64,000 nt of DNA from Hyphomicrobiales bacterium (GCA_009377755.1 WHTM01000010.1:5001-69000), one strand, 5' to 3'. Positions 37,099 through 49,757 are shown, numbered from the stretch's first letter. The notes: a model not told the origin generated them from the letters alone. Numbers and translations are program-made.

Positions 37099-37319
37099 CG
37101 GCACTCGCACGCCCCACGGACTCGCGTCATGCGGCCGCATCCCCCACCCGGAAGCGCCGGCCGCGTCAAACATCATAAACCCGATGGCGAGTAAATTTCG
37201 AGTGAACCTGCGTGTCCGTGCTACCTTTTCATACCTGGACAAGGCCGAGGCGAGGGGCTACGCAGCCTTGAGGGCCTGCGGTGCGGTCCTGCACCCAACC
37301 TTGGACTTGCATTCCGGCC

Positions 37320-38210
37320 ATGCGTGACGTTGCTGACGAACTCGATCCCCCCTTCGAGATTCTCGAGCCGGCCGAGGGATCGAGCGCGGTCATCTTCAAC
37401 TCTCCGCACAGCGGCCGCGTCTATCCGCGCAGCTTCCTGAGCGTGTCGCGGCTCGACTTGACGGCGTTGCGGCGATCGGAGGATTTTTTCGTCGACGAAT
37501 TGATTGCCGGCGTGGTGCCGCGCGGCCATCCAGTGATGCGCGCTCATTTTCCGCGTTGCTATGTGGACGTCAACCGCGAGCCCTATGAGCTCGACCCGCG
37601 CATGTTCGATGGGCGGCTGCCGTCGTTCGCCAATACCCGCTCGATGCGAGTCGCCGGCGGCCTCGGAACCGTGGCGCGGGTGGTCGGCGATGCGCAGGAA
37701 ATCTACGACGGGCGCGTGTCGGTGGATGACGCGCTGCGCCGGATCGAAACGCTCTACAAGCCTTATCACCGCGCCTTGCGGCGGCTGTTCACCCGGGTGC
37801 ACCGTGATTTCGGGGCCGCGGTCTTGATCGACTGCCATTCGATGCCGTCGACCGCCAGCGTCAAGGATGAACGGCCGCGCGCCGACGTCATTCTGGGCGA
37901 CCGCTACGGGACCAGTTGCGCGGCGATCGTCAGCGATGTGATCGACGCCACGCTCCGCTCGCTCGGCTACGCCGTGAACCGCAACAAGCCCTATGCGGGC
38001 GGTTTCATCACCGAGCACTACGGCAATCCCGTCGTCGGACTGCACGCCATCCAGGTCGAATTGAACCGATCGCTGTATATGGACGAGAAGCGCTACGTGC
38101 CGAGCACCGCGTTCGCCCGCGTGGCCTCCGATCTCGAAACGATGGCCGACCGTCTTGCCGCCATCCCGCTGGAAGAGCTGCGGCCCTATCGCGCCGCAGC
38201 AGCGGAGTAG
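37320..38210 (+). CDS. N-formylglutamate amidohydrolase family protein
   Basis: The 296-residue protein has VIFNSPHSGRVYP near the N-terminus, DFFVDELIAGV, RCYVDVNREPYELDPRMF, AVLIDCHSMPS, ITEHYGNPVVGLHAIQVELNRSLYM and the C-terminal LADRL helix. These include the metal-binding SPHSG, DCHSMP and HAIQVE/R elements of the HutG-type hydrolases. In histidine degradation HutG splits N-formylglutamate, but the cpdR-linked homologues of Rhizobiales are of uncertain role. No other hut genes are near. The start at 37320 is preceded by no strong SD; an earlier ATG at 37281 exists. Confidence 0.85.
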   Translation: MRDVADELDPPFEILEPAEGSSAVIFNSPHSGRVYPRSFLSVSRLDLTALRRSEDFFVDELIAGVVPRGHPVMRAHFPRCYVDVNREPYELDPRMFDGRLPSFANTRSMRVAGGLGTVARVVGDAQEIYDGRVSVDDALRRIETLYKPYHRALRRLFTRVHRDFGAAVLIDCHSMPSTASVKDERPRADVILGDRYGTSCAAIVSDVIDATLRSLGYAVNRNKPYAGGFITEHYGNPVVGLHAIQVELNRSLYMDEKRYVPSTAFARVASDLETMADRLAAIPLEELRPYRAAAAE

Positions 38211-38245
38211 TACTCGCGGCCCGGGCGATCTTCCGACCAGGCAAG

Positions 38246-38277
38246 AAAAAAGGGCCGCTCGCGGGGGCAAGCGGCCC
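38246..38277 (-). terminator. Rho-independent terminator of small RNA 1
   Basis: The minus-strand stem GGGCCGCT pairs with AGCGGCCC (8 bp) and is followed by six T at 38246-38251. Confidence 0.85.
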
Positions 38278-38331
38278 AAGTCTAGGGAGGAAACGCCCAA
38301 GGAGGGCAGCAGTAGCGCAAGCGCTACCGCA
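38246..38331 (-). ncRNA. Small RNA 1: AbcR-like tandem sRNA with anti-SD loops
   Basis: This gene reads on the minus strand. The predicted transcript starts near 38331 and ends at the T-run near 38246, about 86 nt long. Predicted structures in order are a hairpin GTAGCGC-TT-GCGCTAC, GCCC[TCCTT]GGGC with anti-Shine-Dalgarno sequence in its loop, GTTT[CCTCCCT]AGAC with another anti-SD loop, and a GC-rich terminator followed by six T. A second copy with the same two loops lies at 38495-38587. Tandem organisation, anti-SD loops and a terminator match the AbcR (alpha-r15) regulators of ABC transporter mRNAs in Rhizobiales. The exact family is inferred, not checked against Rfam. The flanking 38211-38668 stretch contains no protein gene. 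Confidence 0.7.
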
Positions 38332-38337
38332 CTGCAA

Positions 38338-38365
38338 AAGATACATTGCGACGCACAAAAATCAA
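38338..38365 (-). promoter_or_regulatory. Promoter of small RNA 1
   Basis: On the minus strand, a -35 TTGATT (38360-38365) and -10 TATCTT (38338-38343) are separated by 16 nt. The same spacing occurs at small RNA 2. Confidence 0.65.
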
Positions 38366-38384
38366 GGGATAAATCGAATCTACA

Positions 38385-38400
38385 CATGCCAATTTGCATG
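38385..38400. promoter_or_regulatory. Palindromic operator upstream of small RNA 1
   Basis: CATGCCAATTTGCATG on the plus strand is an imperfect 16-nt palindrome. Its core ends 20 nt before the -35. The spacing and sequence match the operator at 38641-38656. Its centre falls near -61 from the predicted transcription start, where LysR-type activators usually bind. Confidence 0.6.
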
Positions 38401-38494
38401 GGTGGCTTTCCATTTGCGAGCGGCGTCGGAGGGCAGCCCCAATCCCCGGCCTACGGTAATTTCCGCCGGCTTGCTGAGACTGAAGCCAGAAGGC

Positions 38495-38525
38495 AAAAAA
38501 AAGACCGCCTGGGGGGCAGGCGGCC
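38495..38525 (-). terminator. Rho-independent terminator of small RNA 2
   Basis: On the minus strand the stem GGCCGCCTG pairs with CAGGCGGTC (one mismatch) and is followed by eight T at 38495-38502. Confidence 0.85.
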
Positions 38526-38587
38526 TGAGTCTGGGGAGGAAACGCCCAAGGAGGGCATACGGCAGCGAGAAAGTTCATCACCGCCGC
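38495..38587 (-). ncRNA. Small RNA 2: AbcR-like tandem sRNA with anti-SD loops
   Basis: The predicted transcript runs from about 38587 to 38495, about 93 nt. It contains the same two hairpins as small RNA 1, GCCC[TCCTT]GGGC and GTTT[CCTCCCC]AGAC, then a terminator with eight T. Only the terminator arm and the 5' leader differ, suggesting tandem duplication followed by divergence with the functional loops conserved. It lies about 160 nt upstream of small RNA 1 on the same strand. The nearest gene downstream in the map is the convergently oriented MFS end at 38669. Confidence 0.7.
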
Positions 38588-38593
38588 GAAGTC

Positions 38594-38621
38594 GATATAA
38601 GTCCCTCTGATGATAACGCAA
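38594..38621 (-). promoter_or_regulatory. Promoter of small RNA 2
   Basis: On the minus strand, -35 TTGCGT (38616-38621) and -10 TATATC (38594-38599) are separated by 16 nt, as at small RNA 1. Confidence 0.65.
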
Positions 38622-38640
38622 GGAGCGAATCGCCCCTACT

Positions 38641-38656
38641 CATGCAATATTGCATG
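38641..38656. promoter_or_regulatory. Palindromic operator upstream of small RNA 2
   Basis: CATGCAATATTGCATG is a perfect 16-nt palindrome. The ATGCAATATTGCAT core ends exactly 20 nt before the -35 of small RNA 2, the same position as the related site at small RNA 1. Confidence 0.65.
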
Positions 38657-38668
38657 GCTGCATCCACC

Positions 38669-39922
38669 TCAGTTCCGGTGCGGCTCGCGGGAACTCAGGT
38701 AGCCCGCCATCGCGATCAGCAGGAATGCCGCCTGCAACAAAAACACGCAGCGATAGGCGACGAGCGGATAGCGGCCGTCCTCGACCGGGAAGAAGTCAAT
38801 GACAACGCCGCTCACGGCTTGGGTCAGGAACACGCCGCCCATCGTAGCCATGTTGAACAGGGTCAGGCAGCGGCCGACCAGGTGCGGCGGGAACAGCGAT
38901 TTCCCGTGCGCGATCAGCGGCGGGGTGAACGCCAGGACGCCGAACAGCACCATCCAGCCGATCAGCAGCGGCAGCGGCGGCGCGCCGGCAACCGCCAGGA
39001 CCGCCAGTAACAGCACGGTCAGGCCGGCCCCGAGCAGAACCGGCGTCTTGTAGCGGCCGAACAGCCGGTCGGTCGGTCCCCAGAGAAAGGCGCCGACAAT
39101 CTGCGCCAGCGCCGGGATCAGCAGGAGCTCGCCGCGTTCGGTCAGGCCGTAACCGTAGATGTGACTGAGGTAGGGCCCGCCCCAGAGGCCCACGAACAGC
39201 GCAAAGCTCGAGTAGGCCGCGAGGTGCATGAGGAACAGGCGGCCGAACGAGAGGGTCCGCAGCACCGTGCGGATGCCGGCAACGGCCTCGCCGATCGTCT
39301 CTTGCGGGGCTGTGCCGCGGCCCGCGGCACCGTCCTTCACGACGACGGCGACGAGCACGCCGGCAAGCAGCGTCAATCCGGCAACGGTCACGAAGCTACC
39401 GCGCCATCCGATGGTGGCGGCGGCAAAGGCGAGCGGCGCCGTCGCGAACAGCGAGCCGATGCTGCCGAGTCCATACTGTAGGCCGGTGAGCGTCGCGAAC
39501 CGGTCGGGCGCAAACCGCTGCGCGTAGATGGCGAGCGCCGCCATGAACGCGCTCGACGATCCCAGCCCCATCAAAATGCGGGCGCCGACCAGCCCCGCCG
39601 CGCTGGTCGCAACCGCAAAGGCCAAGCACCCGAGAATCATGATCCCGGCGCAGACCAGAAGCACGCGGCGCGGCCCATAGCGGTCAAGCGCGATGCCGAG
39701 CGGCAGCTGCGCCAGGGCAAAGGCGAAGAAGTAACTGCTCGACAGAAATCCCAGATCGCCCGCACTCAGACCGATCGTGCGCGCAAGATCCGGCGCAATC
39801 ACCGCAACGGAGTTGCGCAGGAACTGGGTCACCATGTAGATGGCGATCAGGGTGCCGACGAGCATGACGGCCGCGGTCGCTGCAGGCGACCCCCACGGTC
39901 GCGTGCGATCCTCAAGACTCAT
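38669..39922 (-). CDS. MFS transporter
   Basis: The 417-residue protein has twelve predicted transmembrane segments, starting after a short cytoplasmic tail MSLEDRTRPWG. It carries the DRYGPRRVLLVCA loop 2-3 signature of the major facilitator superfamily, IYMVTQFLRNSVAVIAPDL in TM1 and LTGLQYGLGSIGSLFATAPL in the middle. The overall layout resembles uncharacterised MFS permeases of the sugar phosphate/organic anion type. The substrate is unknown. The start at 39922 is preferred to an upstream frame. Confidence 0.85.
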   Translation of the reverse strand: MSLEDRTRPWGSPAATAAVMLVGTLIAIYMVTQFLRNSVAVIAPDLARTIGLSAGDLGFLSSSYFFAFALAQLPLGIALDRYGPRRVLLVCAGIMILGCLAFAVATSAAGLVGARILMGLGSSSAFMAALAIYAQRFAPDRFATLTGLQYGLGSIGSLFATAPLAFAAATIGWRGSFVTVAGLTLLAGVLVAVVVKDGAAGRGTAPQETIGEAVAGIRTVLRTLSFGRLFLMHLAAYSSFALFVGLWGGPYLSHIYGYGLTERGELLLIPALAQIVGAFLWGPTDRLFGRYKTPVLLGAGLTVLLLAVLAVAGAPPLPLLIGWMVLFGVLAFTPPLIAHGKSLFPPHLVGRCLTLFNMATMGGVFLTQAVSGVVIDFFPVEDGRYPLVAYRCVFLLQAAFLLIAMAGYLSSREPHRN

Positions 39923-40048
39923 GTGCTCGTCCCGGCAGGTCGGCTTGCCGAGGAGACATGAGCCTGACATCGCGCGCAAGCCCGATTGCCGGTTACCGGG
40001 CATGCGACGCTCGGTAGGTCGTTGGAAGCGCAAGGAAAGGGCGGCGGC

Positions 40049-40846
40049 ATGACGGCGGTCGACTTCGCGGCGTTCATCGAAAGGCTCGCCACGGTATCCG
40101 GCGAGACGATCCTGCCGTTCTTCCGCACGGCCCTGGCGATCGAAGACAAGCCGGGCAAGCGCGGCTTCGACCCGGTCACCGAAGCCGACCGCGCCGCCGA
40201 GGCCGCGATGCGGGCGCTGATCCATGAGATGTTCCCCGACCACGGCATCATCGGCGAGGAATACGGCAGCGAACACACCGATGCCGAATATGTCTGGGTG
40301 CTCGACCCGATCGACGGCACCAAATCGTTCATCTCCGGGATGCCTGCCTGGGGAACGTTGATCGGATTGGCGCGGCTGGGCGAACCGGTGTTCGGCATGA
40401 TGCACCAGCCGTTCGCCCGCGAGCGCTTCACCGGCGACGGCGCTGCAGCCTGGTATCGCGGCCCGACCGGCGATCGCGACCTGCGGGTGCGCCCCTGCGC
40501 CGGGCTTCAGGACGCGGTGCTGTTCACCACCAGCCCGCGGCTGATGAACGCTGCCGACCGCAGCGCGTTCGAGCGGGTCGAGGAGTTAGCGAGGCTCTCG
40601 CGCTACGGCGGCGACTGCTACGCCTATTGCATGGTGGCGGCGGGCCACGTCGATCTCGTCATCGAAACCGAACTGAAGGCGCACGACGTAATGGCGCTGA
40701 TACCGATCGTCATCGGTGCCGGCGGCATCATGACCACCTGGGAGAACGGCGCGCCGCAGCATGGCGGCCGCATCGTCGCCGCCGGCGACAAGCGCGTGCA
40801 TGCGGAAGCGCTGAAACTGTTGAGGGGCCAGACCGTGTCCTCATAA
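40049..40846 (+). CDS. Inositol monophosphatase family protein, probable histidinol-phosphatase (HisN type)
   Basis: The 265-residue protein contains the lithium-sensitive Mg-phosphatase motifs GEEYGSE, WVLDPIDGTKSFISGMPAWGTLIGL and a C-terminal ETELKAHDVMALIPIVIGAGG. The sequence is of the subgroup annotated as HisN histidinol phosphatase in actinobacteria and alphaproteobacteria, rather than SuhB. No hisB-type phosphatase is visible, but the window is not a genome. ATG 40049 follows AAGGAAAGG. The phosphatase activity is very likely; the exact substrate is inferred. Confidence 0.85.
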   Translation: MTAVDFAAFIERLATVSGETILPFFRTALAIEDKPGKRGFDPVTEADRAAEAAMRALIHEMFPDHGIIGEEYGSEHTDAEYVWVLDPIDGTKSFISGMPAWGTLIGLARLGEPVFGMMHQPFARERFTGDGAAAWYRGPTGDRDLRVRPCAGLQDAVLFTTSPRLMNAADRSAFERVEELARLSRYGGDCYAYCMVAAGHVDLVIETELKAHDVMALIPIVIGAGGIMTTWENGAPQHGGRIVAAGDKRVHAEALKLLRGQTVSS

Positions 40847-40977
40847 CCAGGATTGGTGGGAAGCGGTTGGTCAGGGTCCGTTCGGCAGGGCCACTCGCAG
40901 ACGTGTTGATCATTCGACAAAACGTATTGACGTCAGGACGTCTTTAATGTTCATGTTTTGTTTCATTTGGCTGGGGG

Positions 40978-42117
40978 ATGATTCGCGTGGCCAAAGCACC
41001 CGGTAGCATCAGGGATTCCATTTGCGGCTACCTCCACACGATTGGCGGCGAGGCCTCTCTCGATGAAATCTCCCGCGCAGTTGCGGCGCAGATGGGCGCA
41101 ACGTCACCTTCGTCTGTGCGGAGTTATCTCAATCTCAATGTCGGAAAAGCATTCGAACGGACGGGCCGGGGTCGGTACCGGTTGAAGGCCAATGGCCACG
41201 ACGTCGGACACGCAAACAGCCACAAGCTCGACTTCGATCCGATCGCGGCCGTCGGCAACGCCAAGCTCTACCATGCTGACTGCTTCGACTGGCTGGCGTC
41301 GGAGCCGCCCTCATCGATCCATGCCTGCGTGACGGACCCGCCCTATGGCTTGGTGGAATACACTGAGACGGAGCAGCAGAAGCTACGAAACGGCAAGGGC
41401 GGCGTCTGGCGTATCCCGCCGTCTTTCGACGGCCATCGGCGCGCGCCGTTGCCGCGCTTCACCGTACTCGACGACGACGATCGTATCGAGCTTTACGCAT
41501 TCTTCAAGAAGCTCGGCGTCCTGCTTAACCGCGTGCTGGTCCCCGGCGGCAACGTTGTCGTCGCATCGAATCCCTTGCTGATGCACATTGTCGGGTCCGC
41601 GATGTCGGAGGGCGGCCTCGAATTGCGAGGCGGCATCGTTCGACTCGTCATGACGATGCGTGGCGGTGACCGGCCGAAAAACGCGCACAAGGAATTCTCA
41701 GATGTGAGCGTAATGCCGCGCTCGATGTTCGAGCCGTGGGTCGTGCTCCGGAGGCCGGTCGAGGGCCGGGTGCAGGACAACCTGCGTCGGCACAAGACTG
41801 GCGGCTTTAGGCGTCCGTCGACCGAGCGGCCGTTCGGCGACGTGATCCCGTCCCGGCCGGCGCCCAAGAACGAGCGGGAAATCGCGGCGCATCCGTCGCT
41901 CAAGCCGCAGGCCTTTCTGCGGCAGGTCGTTCGCGCGGCGTTGCCGCTGGGCGAGGGGACGGTCCTCGACCCGTTCGCCGGCTCTGGATCGACGCTCGCG
42001 GCAGCCAACGCCGTTGGCTATGCATCGATCGGCATCGAAAGCGATGCAAAGTACGTGAGGATCGCCACCAAGGCGATCGCCAAGCTCGGATCACTTCGCG
42101 AGGTAGACCCAATTTGA
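40978..42117 (+). CDS. DNA methyltransferase (N4/N6-type) with N-terminal winged helix
   Basis: The protein (379 residues) begins with about 65 residues of helix-turn-helix type, with the YLHTIGGEASLDEISRAVAAQMG layout seen in HARE-HTH-like domains. Next is a beta-class methyltransferase order: TDPPYGL (motif IV) near residue 120, a long variable target-recognition region, and C-terminal DPFAGSGSTLAAA (motif I) followed by GIESDAKYV (motif II). Such enzymes protect DNA from a cognate nuclease. The convergent gene at 42091-42695 is a frameshifted endonuclease-like partner, suggesting a former restriction-modification module. GC content looks lower around its start, and GACGTC repeats lie upstream at 40930-40945. 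Confidence 0.9.
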   Translation: MIRVAKAPGSIRDSICGYLHTIGGEASLDEISRAVAAQMGATSPSSVRSYLNLNVGKAFERTGRGRYRLKANGHDVGHANSHKLDFDPIAAVGNAKLYHADCFDWLASEPPSSIHACVTDPPYGLVEYTETEQQKLRNGKGGVWRIPPSFDGHRRAPLPRFTVLDDDDRIELYAFFKKLGVLLNRVLVPGGNVVVASNPLLMHIVGSAMSEGGLELRGGIVRLVMTMRGGDRPKNAHKEFSDVSVMPRSMFEPWVVLRRPVEGRVQDNLRRHKTGGFRRPSTERPFGDVIPSRPAPKNEREIAAHPSLKPQAFLRQVVRAALPLGEGTVLDPFAGSGSTLAAANAVGYASIGIESDAKYVRIATKAIAKLGSLREVDPI

Positions 42118-42695
42118 CCGCAGCCGCTTGATGCCGGCGGCACCGAGCGTCGACGTCTTGGTGCCGAGGGCGCTGCGGGGGGTTGTTCCTGAAATCGGAA
42201 ATCTTGACCTCGCCGAGATAGACCTCAGTGAATTTCATCGGCTCGCGGTCCTGCGCCGGCTCCGTCTTGTGGTCGGTCGTGTAGACGAAAACGCTCATCC
42301 ACTGATCGCGACCACCATGGGTATCGACGGCACCACCTTTCTTTCGGGTGCTCTTAATTTCGACCCCGTCAGTGCCGGAAGCGACGGAATTGTTGGCATA
42401 GCGCCCTTGGACGATGAGATCGGGATGTCCGTTGAAGTGCCTGTTCTCGATAAGCACCCGCGAATGCTTGGCCATCGCGGCGGTCAGCATGTCAGACAAC
42501 ATTCCGGACATCGCCGGCCGCAGCATGTCGTCCATGCGATGCAGCCCTTTTACCGAGCAGGAGCTTGTTCACGTCGTAGAAGAAATCGTACACGTCCTGC
42601 ATCGCGGCATCGAAATCGTTTAGCCGCAGCGAAAACGGCCAGAACGGCGTTCTGATAAACACAGCCGAATCCAGAATCTGTTTCTTGAGCGGCAT
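42091..42695 (-). pseudogene. Restriction endonuclease-like gene with two frameshifts
   Basis: Joining three minus-strand frames gives a coherent 200-residue protein. It starts at ATG 42695 (MPLKKQILDS), changes frame at a run of four T at 42548-42551, continues as GLHRMDDMLRPAM, and changes frame again at a run of six G at 42177-42182. It ends RLRSNWVYLAK at 42091. Each site has one extra base; 605 nt minus two is 603. The middle has a PD-(D/E)xK-like nuclease core, GHPDLIV followed by GVEIKSTRK. It converges with the methyltransferase gene and overlaps it by 27 nt. Either it is a decayed restriction enzyme or both sites are assembly errors in homopolymers. Confidence 0.72.
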
Positions 42696-42780
42696 TGGAT
42701 TCCCTTTCCCCCATGCCACCATATCGCCATTTTTCTGGCCCGCCAGCCACCCTCGGCGCCCTGCCTAGTGACCAGCCCTC

Positions 42781-43725
42781 TCAATACATTGGCGTACCCG
42801 GCACGAAGGCATCGAACGCGGCCCAGAACTGCCCGCGCAGCCGGTCCCGCTCCATCAGCACTTCGTGCTTGGCCCCCGGTAAGACGAGATGCGAGCCGGC
42901 GCGCAGCCGGATCGCGAATTCCTCGGTCGCCGGCGTCGAAACGATGGTGTCGGCGCCGGCGGCGATGATCAGCATCGGCTGGCGGATCTGTGCCGAGTAT
43001 CCGGGCTCGGCAAAACCGTCCATCGCATTGAACGCCGCATTCGCCCAAGCCACCGTCGGCGAACCGAGCCCGAGCGCCGGCTCGGCCTCGATCACCGCCT
43101 GATTTCGCGCGTAGCGGACCGGATCGGAGGTGAGCGGATTTGCAAGGAAGGGCTGGCTCTGCTCGACCGTTCCGTCGCCTCCCGCGATGTATGAGGCGCC
43201 GAGCCCGACCAAGCGCAGCAGCCTGGCGCCGAATTTTTTCGGGCCGACCAGCCGGATTCCAGCCAATGCGATCATCGGCGCGGAGAGCACGACGCGGTCG
43301 AACCAGCGATGGCCCTGGTATGCCGAACGGATCAGGATGGCGCCGCCCATGGAATGGGCGAGCGCGAACAGCGGCGGTGGGCAGTCCGGCAGCACCACCT
43401 CGCGCATGAACGTTTCGAGGTCGATGTCGAACTCCGCGAAATTCGTGACGTGTCCCCGGCGCGGATCGGACAGGACGCGATTCGACAGGCCCTGTCCGCG
43501 CCAGTCCAGGGTGGCGACGGCAAAGCCGCGGCCGCGCAGGTCGCGCACCGTCTCGTAGTATTTCTCGATGAACTCGGTCCGCCCCTGGAACAGGCAGACG
43601 GTGCCGCGGCGCCCCCGCGGTGGGGCAAACCTCGCGAAGCGCAACGCGCGCCCGTCCGGCGTCTTCAGCATTCCCGTGACCACGTCCTCGGGCACCGGGT
43701 TCGCGGGAATGGAAACCAGCTTCAT
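42781..43725 (-). CDS. Alpha/beta hydrolase, lysophospholipase-like (PldB/S33)
   Basis: The 314-residue protein has LFQGRTEFIEKYYETV, GFAVATLDWRGQGLSNR and the nucleophile motif FALAHSMGGAILIRSAY. Aspartate appears in IAAGADTIVSTP and histidine in LPGAKHEVLMERD. The DWRGQG and HSMGG patterns match the serine aminopeptidase S33/monoacylglycerol lipase-like hydrolases, including PldB. The GHVTNFAEFDIDLETFMREV segment is also typical. It has no signal peptide, so it probably works at the cytoplasmic face. Substrate uncertain. Confidence 0.87.
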   Translation of the reverse strand: MKLVSIPANPVPEDVVTGMLKTPDGRALRFARFAPPRGRRGTVCLFQGRTEFIEKYYETVRDLRGRGFAVATLDWRGQGLSNRVLSDPRRGHVTNFAEFDIDLETFMREVVLPDCPPPLFALAHSMGGAILIRSAYQGHRWFDRVVLSAPMIALAGIRLVGPKKFGARLLRLVGLGASYIAGGDGTVEQSQPFLANPLTSDPVRYARNQAVIEAEPALGLGSPTVAWANAAFNAMDGFAEPGYSAQIRQPMLIIAAGADTIVSTPATEEFAIRLRAGSHLVLPGAKHEVLMERDRLRGQFWAAFDAFVPGTPMY

Positions 43726-43805
43726 ATGGGGCTCGGATCGGCGGCGGACGGCCCGTGCTTATAGCAGCCCGCTCGACTGCTCAATGCAGCGGCGCACCGA
43801 CGGCC

Positions 43806-43892
43806 TCGCAGGGGCGAGCCTTCAGGGCGTCACGCCCGTCTTCGCGGGCTATGTGCCAGCCCGCAACGGGGCGGCCACGAGAGTCGCCCCTA
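43806..43892. repeat. Palindromic repeat upstream of the Hsp20 gene
   Basis: GCAGGGGCGA pairs with TCGCCCCTAC. It encloses the hairpins AGGGCGTCACGCCC and GCGGGCTATGTGCCAGCCCGC. It looks like another REP-type element and occupies the gap between the lysophospholipase-like gene and the heat-shock promoter. Confidence 0.6.
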
Positions 43893-43925
43893 CACGACGA
43901 GGGCCGCTCCGACATGCCGCAACCC

Positions 43926-43953
43926 CTTGAAGGCACCAAATGCGCTCCCTACC
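43926..43953 (+). promoter_or_regulatory. Predicted RpoH (sigma-32) promoter
   Basis: CTTG (43926-43929), an 18-nt spacer and CCTAC (43948-43952) match the alphaproteobacterial RpoH consensus CTTG-N17/18-CYTAT. It lies about 90 nt upstream of the Hsp20 start. Confidence 0.5.
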
Positions 43954-44015
43954 TCAGGTTTGCGCAGGCCAAATCTGGCTGCGCCGGAGGTGTCCGGCCA
44001 TTCGGCGGACCGTCC

Positions 44016-44040
44016 GCATGTCGCTCAATGGAGGATATGC
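44016..44040 (+). promoter_or_regulatory. ROSE-like RNA thermometer hairpin
   Basis: GCATGTCGCT (44016-44025) pairs with AGGATATGC (44032-44040) and buries the ribosome site GGAGGA, with one unpaired G. The UCGCU/AGGA pairing with a bulged G is the hallmark of ROSE elements, which melt on heating to let small heat-shock genes be translated. Two more hairpins upstream (43962-43984 and 43992-44010) fit the multi-stem leader typical of ROSE. Confidence 0.65.
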
Positions 44041-44041
44041 C

Positions 44042-44511
44042 ATGCGTACATTCGATCTTGCCCCCCTCTACCGTTCCACTGTCGGTTTCGACCGCCTGTT
44101 CTCAATGCTCGACCAGTTCGCGGGCTACGAAGGAGGCTCCGCTCCGGGCTATCCGCCCTACAACATCGAGCCGGCGAAAATGAGTACCGCGTCACGGTCG
44201 CCGTCGCCGGGTTCAGCGAGAACGAGCTGAACATCGAGGTGAAGGAGAACACGCTGACGATCCGCGGTGAGAAGTCGCAGAGCCAGGACGAACGGAAAGG
44301 CGAGGTGCTCCACCAGGGCATCGCAGCCCGCGCCTTCGAGCGCACGTTCCAGCTTGCCGACTATGTCCAGGTAAAGGGCGCATCCTTGGAGAACGGGCTC
44401 CTGCACGTCGACCTCGTGCGTGAGATCCCCGAGGCCAAGAAGCCGCGGCAGATTGCCATCGCGACCGGTGACGCGGTCGAAGGCAAGGCCGAGTCGAAGC
44501 TCGCCGCCTGA
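44042..44511 (+). pseudogene. Small heat-shock protein Hsp20, single-base frameshift
   Basis: Hsp20 proteins are ATP-independent holdases that bind unfolding proteins. The 5' part reads [20 protein letters not shown] in frame from ATG 44042. After NIE near 44070 codons of the expected frame, the alpha-crystallin core ([25 protein letters not shown]) is found one base out of phase from about 44173. One base is missing around 44171-44172 (470 nt where 471 would be in frame). With one base restored the protein would be about 156 residues, normal for IbpA-type Hsp20. The leader, RpoH promoter and thermometer are intact, so the gene was recently functional, or this is an assembly error. Confidence 0.75.
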
Positions 44512-44541
44512 CGACCCCAGCGGTTATCGTTCGGCACTGCA

Positions 44542-44569
44542 GCGTCCCGGTCATACCGGGGCGCTCTTT
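44542..44569 (+). terminator. Rho-independent-like terminator after the Hsp20 gene
   Basis: GCGTCCCGG pairs with CCGGGGCGC (nine pairs counting one G-U) and is followed by TCTTT. Confidence 0.65.
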
Positions 44570-45011
44570 GCGTCGGAGACGTGCCGATGTCATCGGGCGC
44601 TGCGATCAAACGCACTGCAAAACCATTGCGCGCTTCGGCGAGGCATGGTCCTTTAGAATAAGTGCAGGCGGCCGCCCGAACCTCCAACGGGCACGGGCGT
44701 TGTCCGGTAACGGGCGGCCTTGTATTGCCGGTGAAAGTTTGGCAAGGTCCGCTTAGGACAGCAATACTGTCCCATTTAAGCAGGTCCAGTCGTGCGCCGG
44801 GCGCCAAGCGACGCGTGCCGGCGCCAAGCGGCGGCCGACGATGCCCGTGCATCGCCGAACGCCTAATATGAGCAGCCGCGCGTGGCGTTTGATGATGACG
44901 CCCGAATTGAGCTGCCTTCAGGCGAATGGATCGGTCTGGTCCTCGGTGCTTCGGGCCGGGGGCGTGGCTGGTACGCCGGCTCCGGACGAAGCCGGCGGTG
45001 AGAGGACGGCC
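44570..45011. other. Leader/intergenic region upstream of gltB
   Basis: No RNA gene or small gene is convincing here. GGCGGCCGCCCG (about 44667-44678) could pair with CGGGCGGCC (about 44711-44719), a possible leader structure. The gltB frame stays open back to 44841, but the extra residues look non-coding and I place the start at 45012. The promoter is not clear to me. Confidence 0.5.

Positions 45012-49757
<4,746 letters not shown>

Noticed and set aside
44841-45011. gltB start at 44841
   Set aside because: The extra 57 residues have no GltB similarity, and the ATG at 45012 has a ribosome site and the normal N-terminus.
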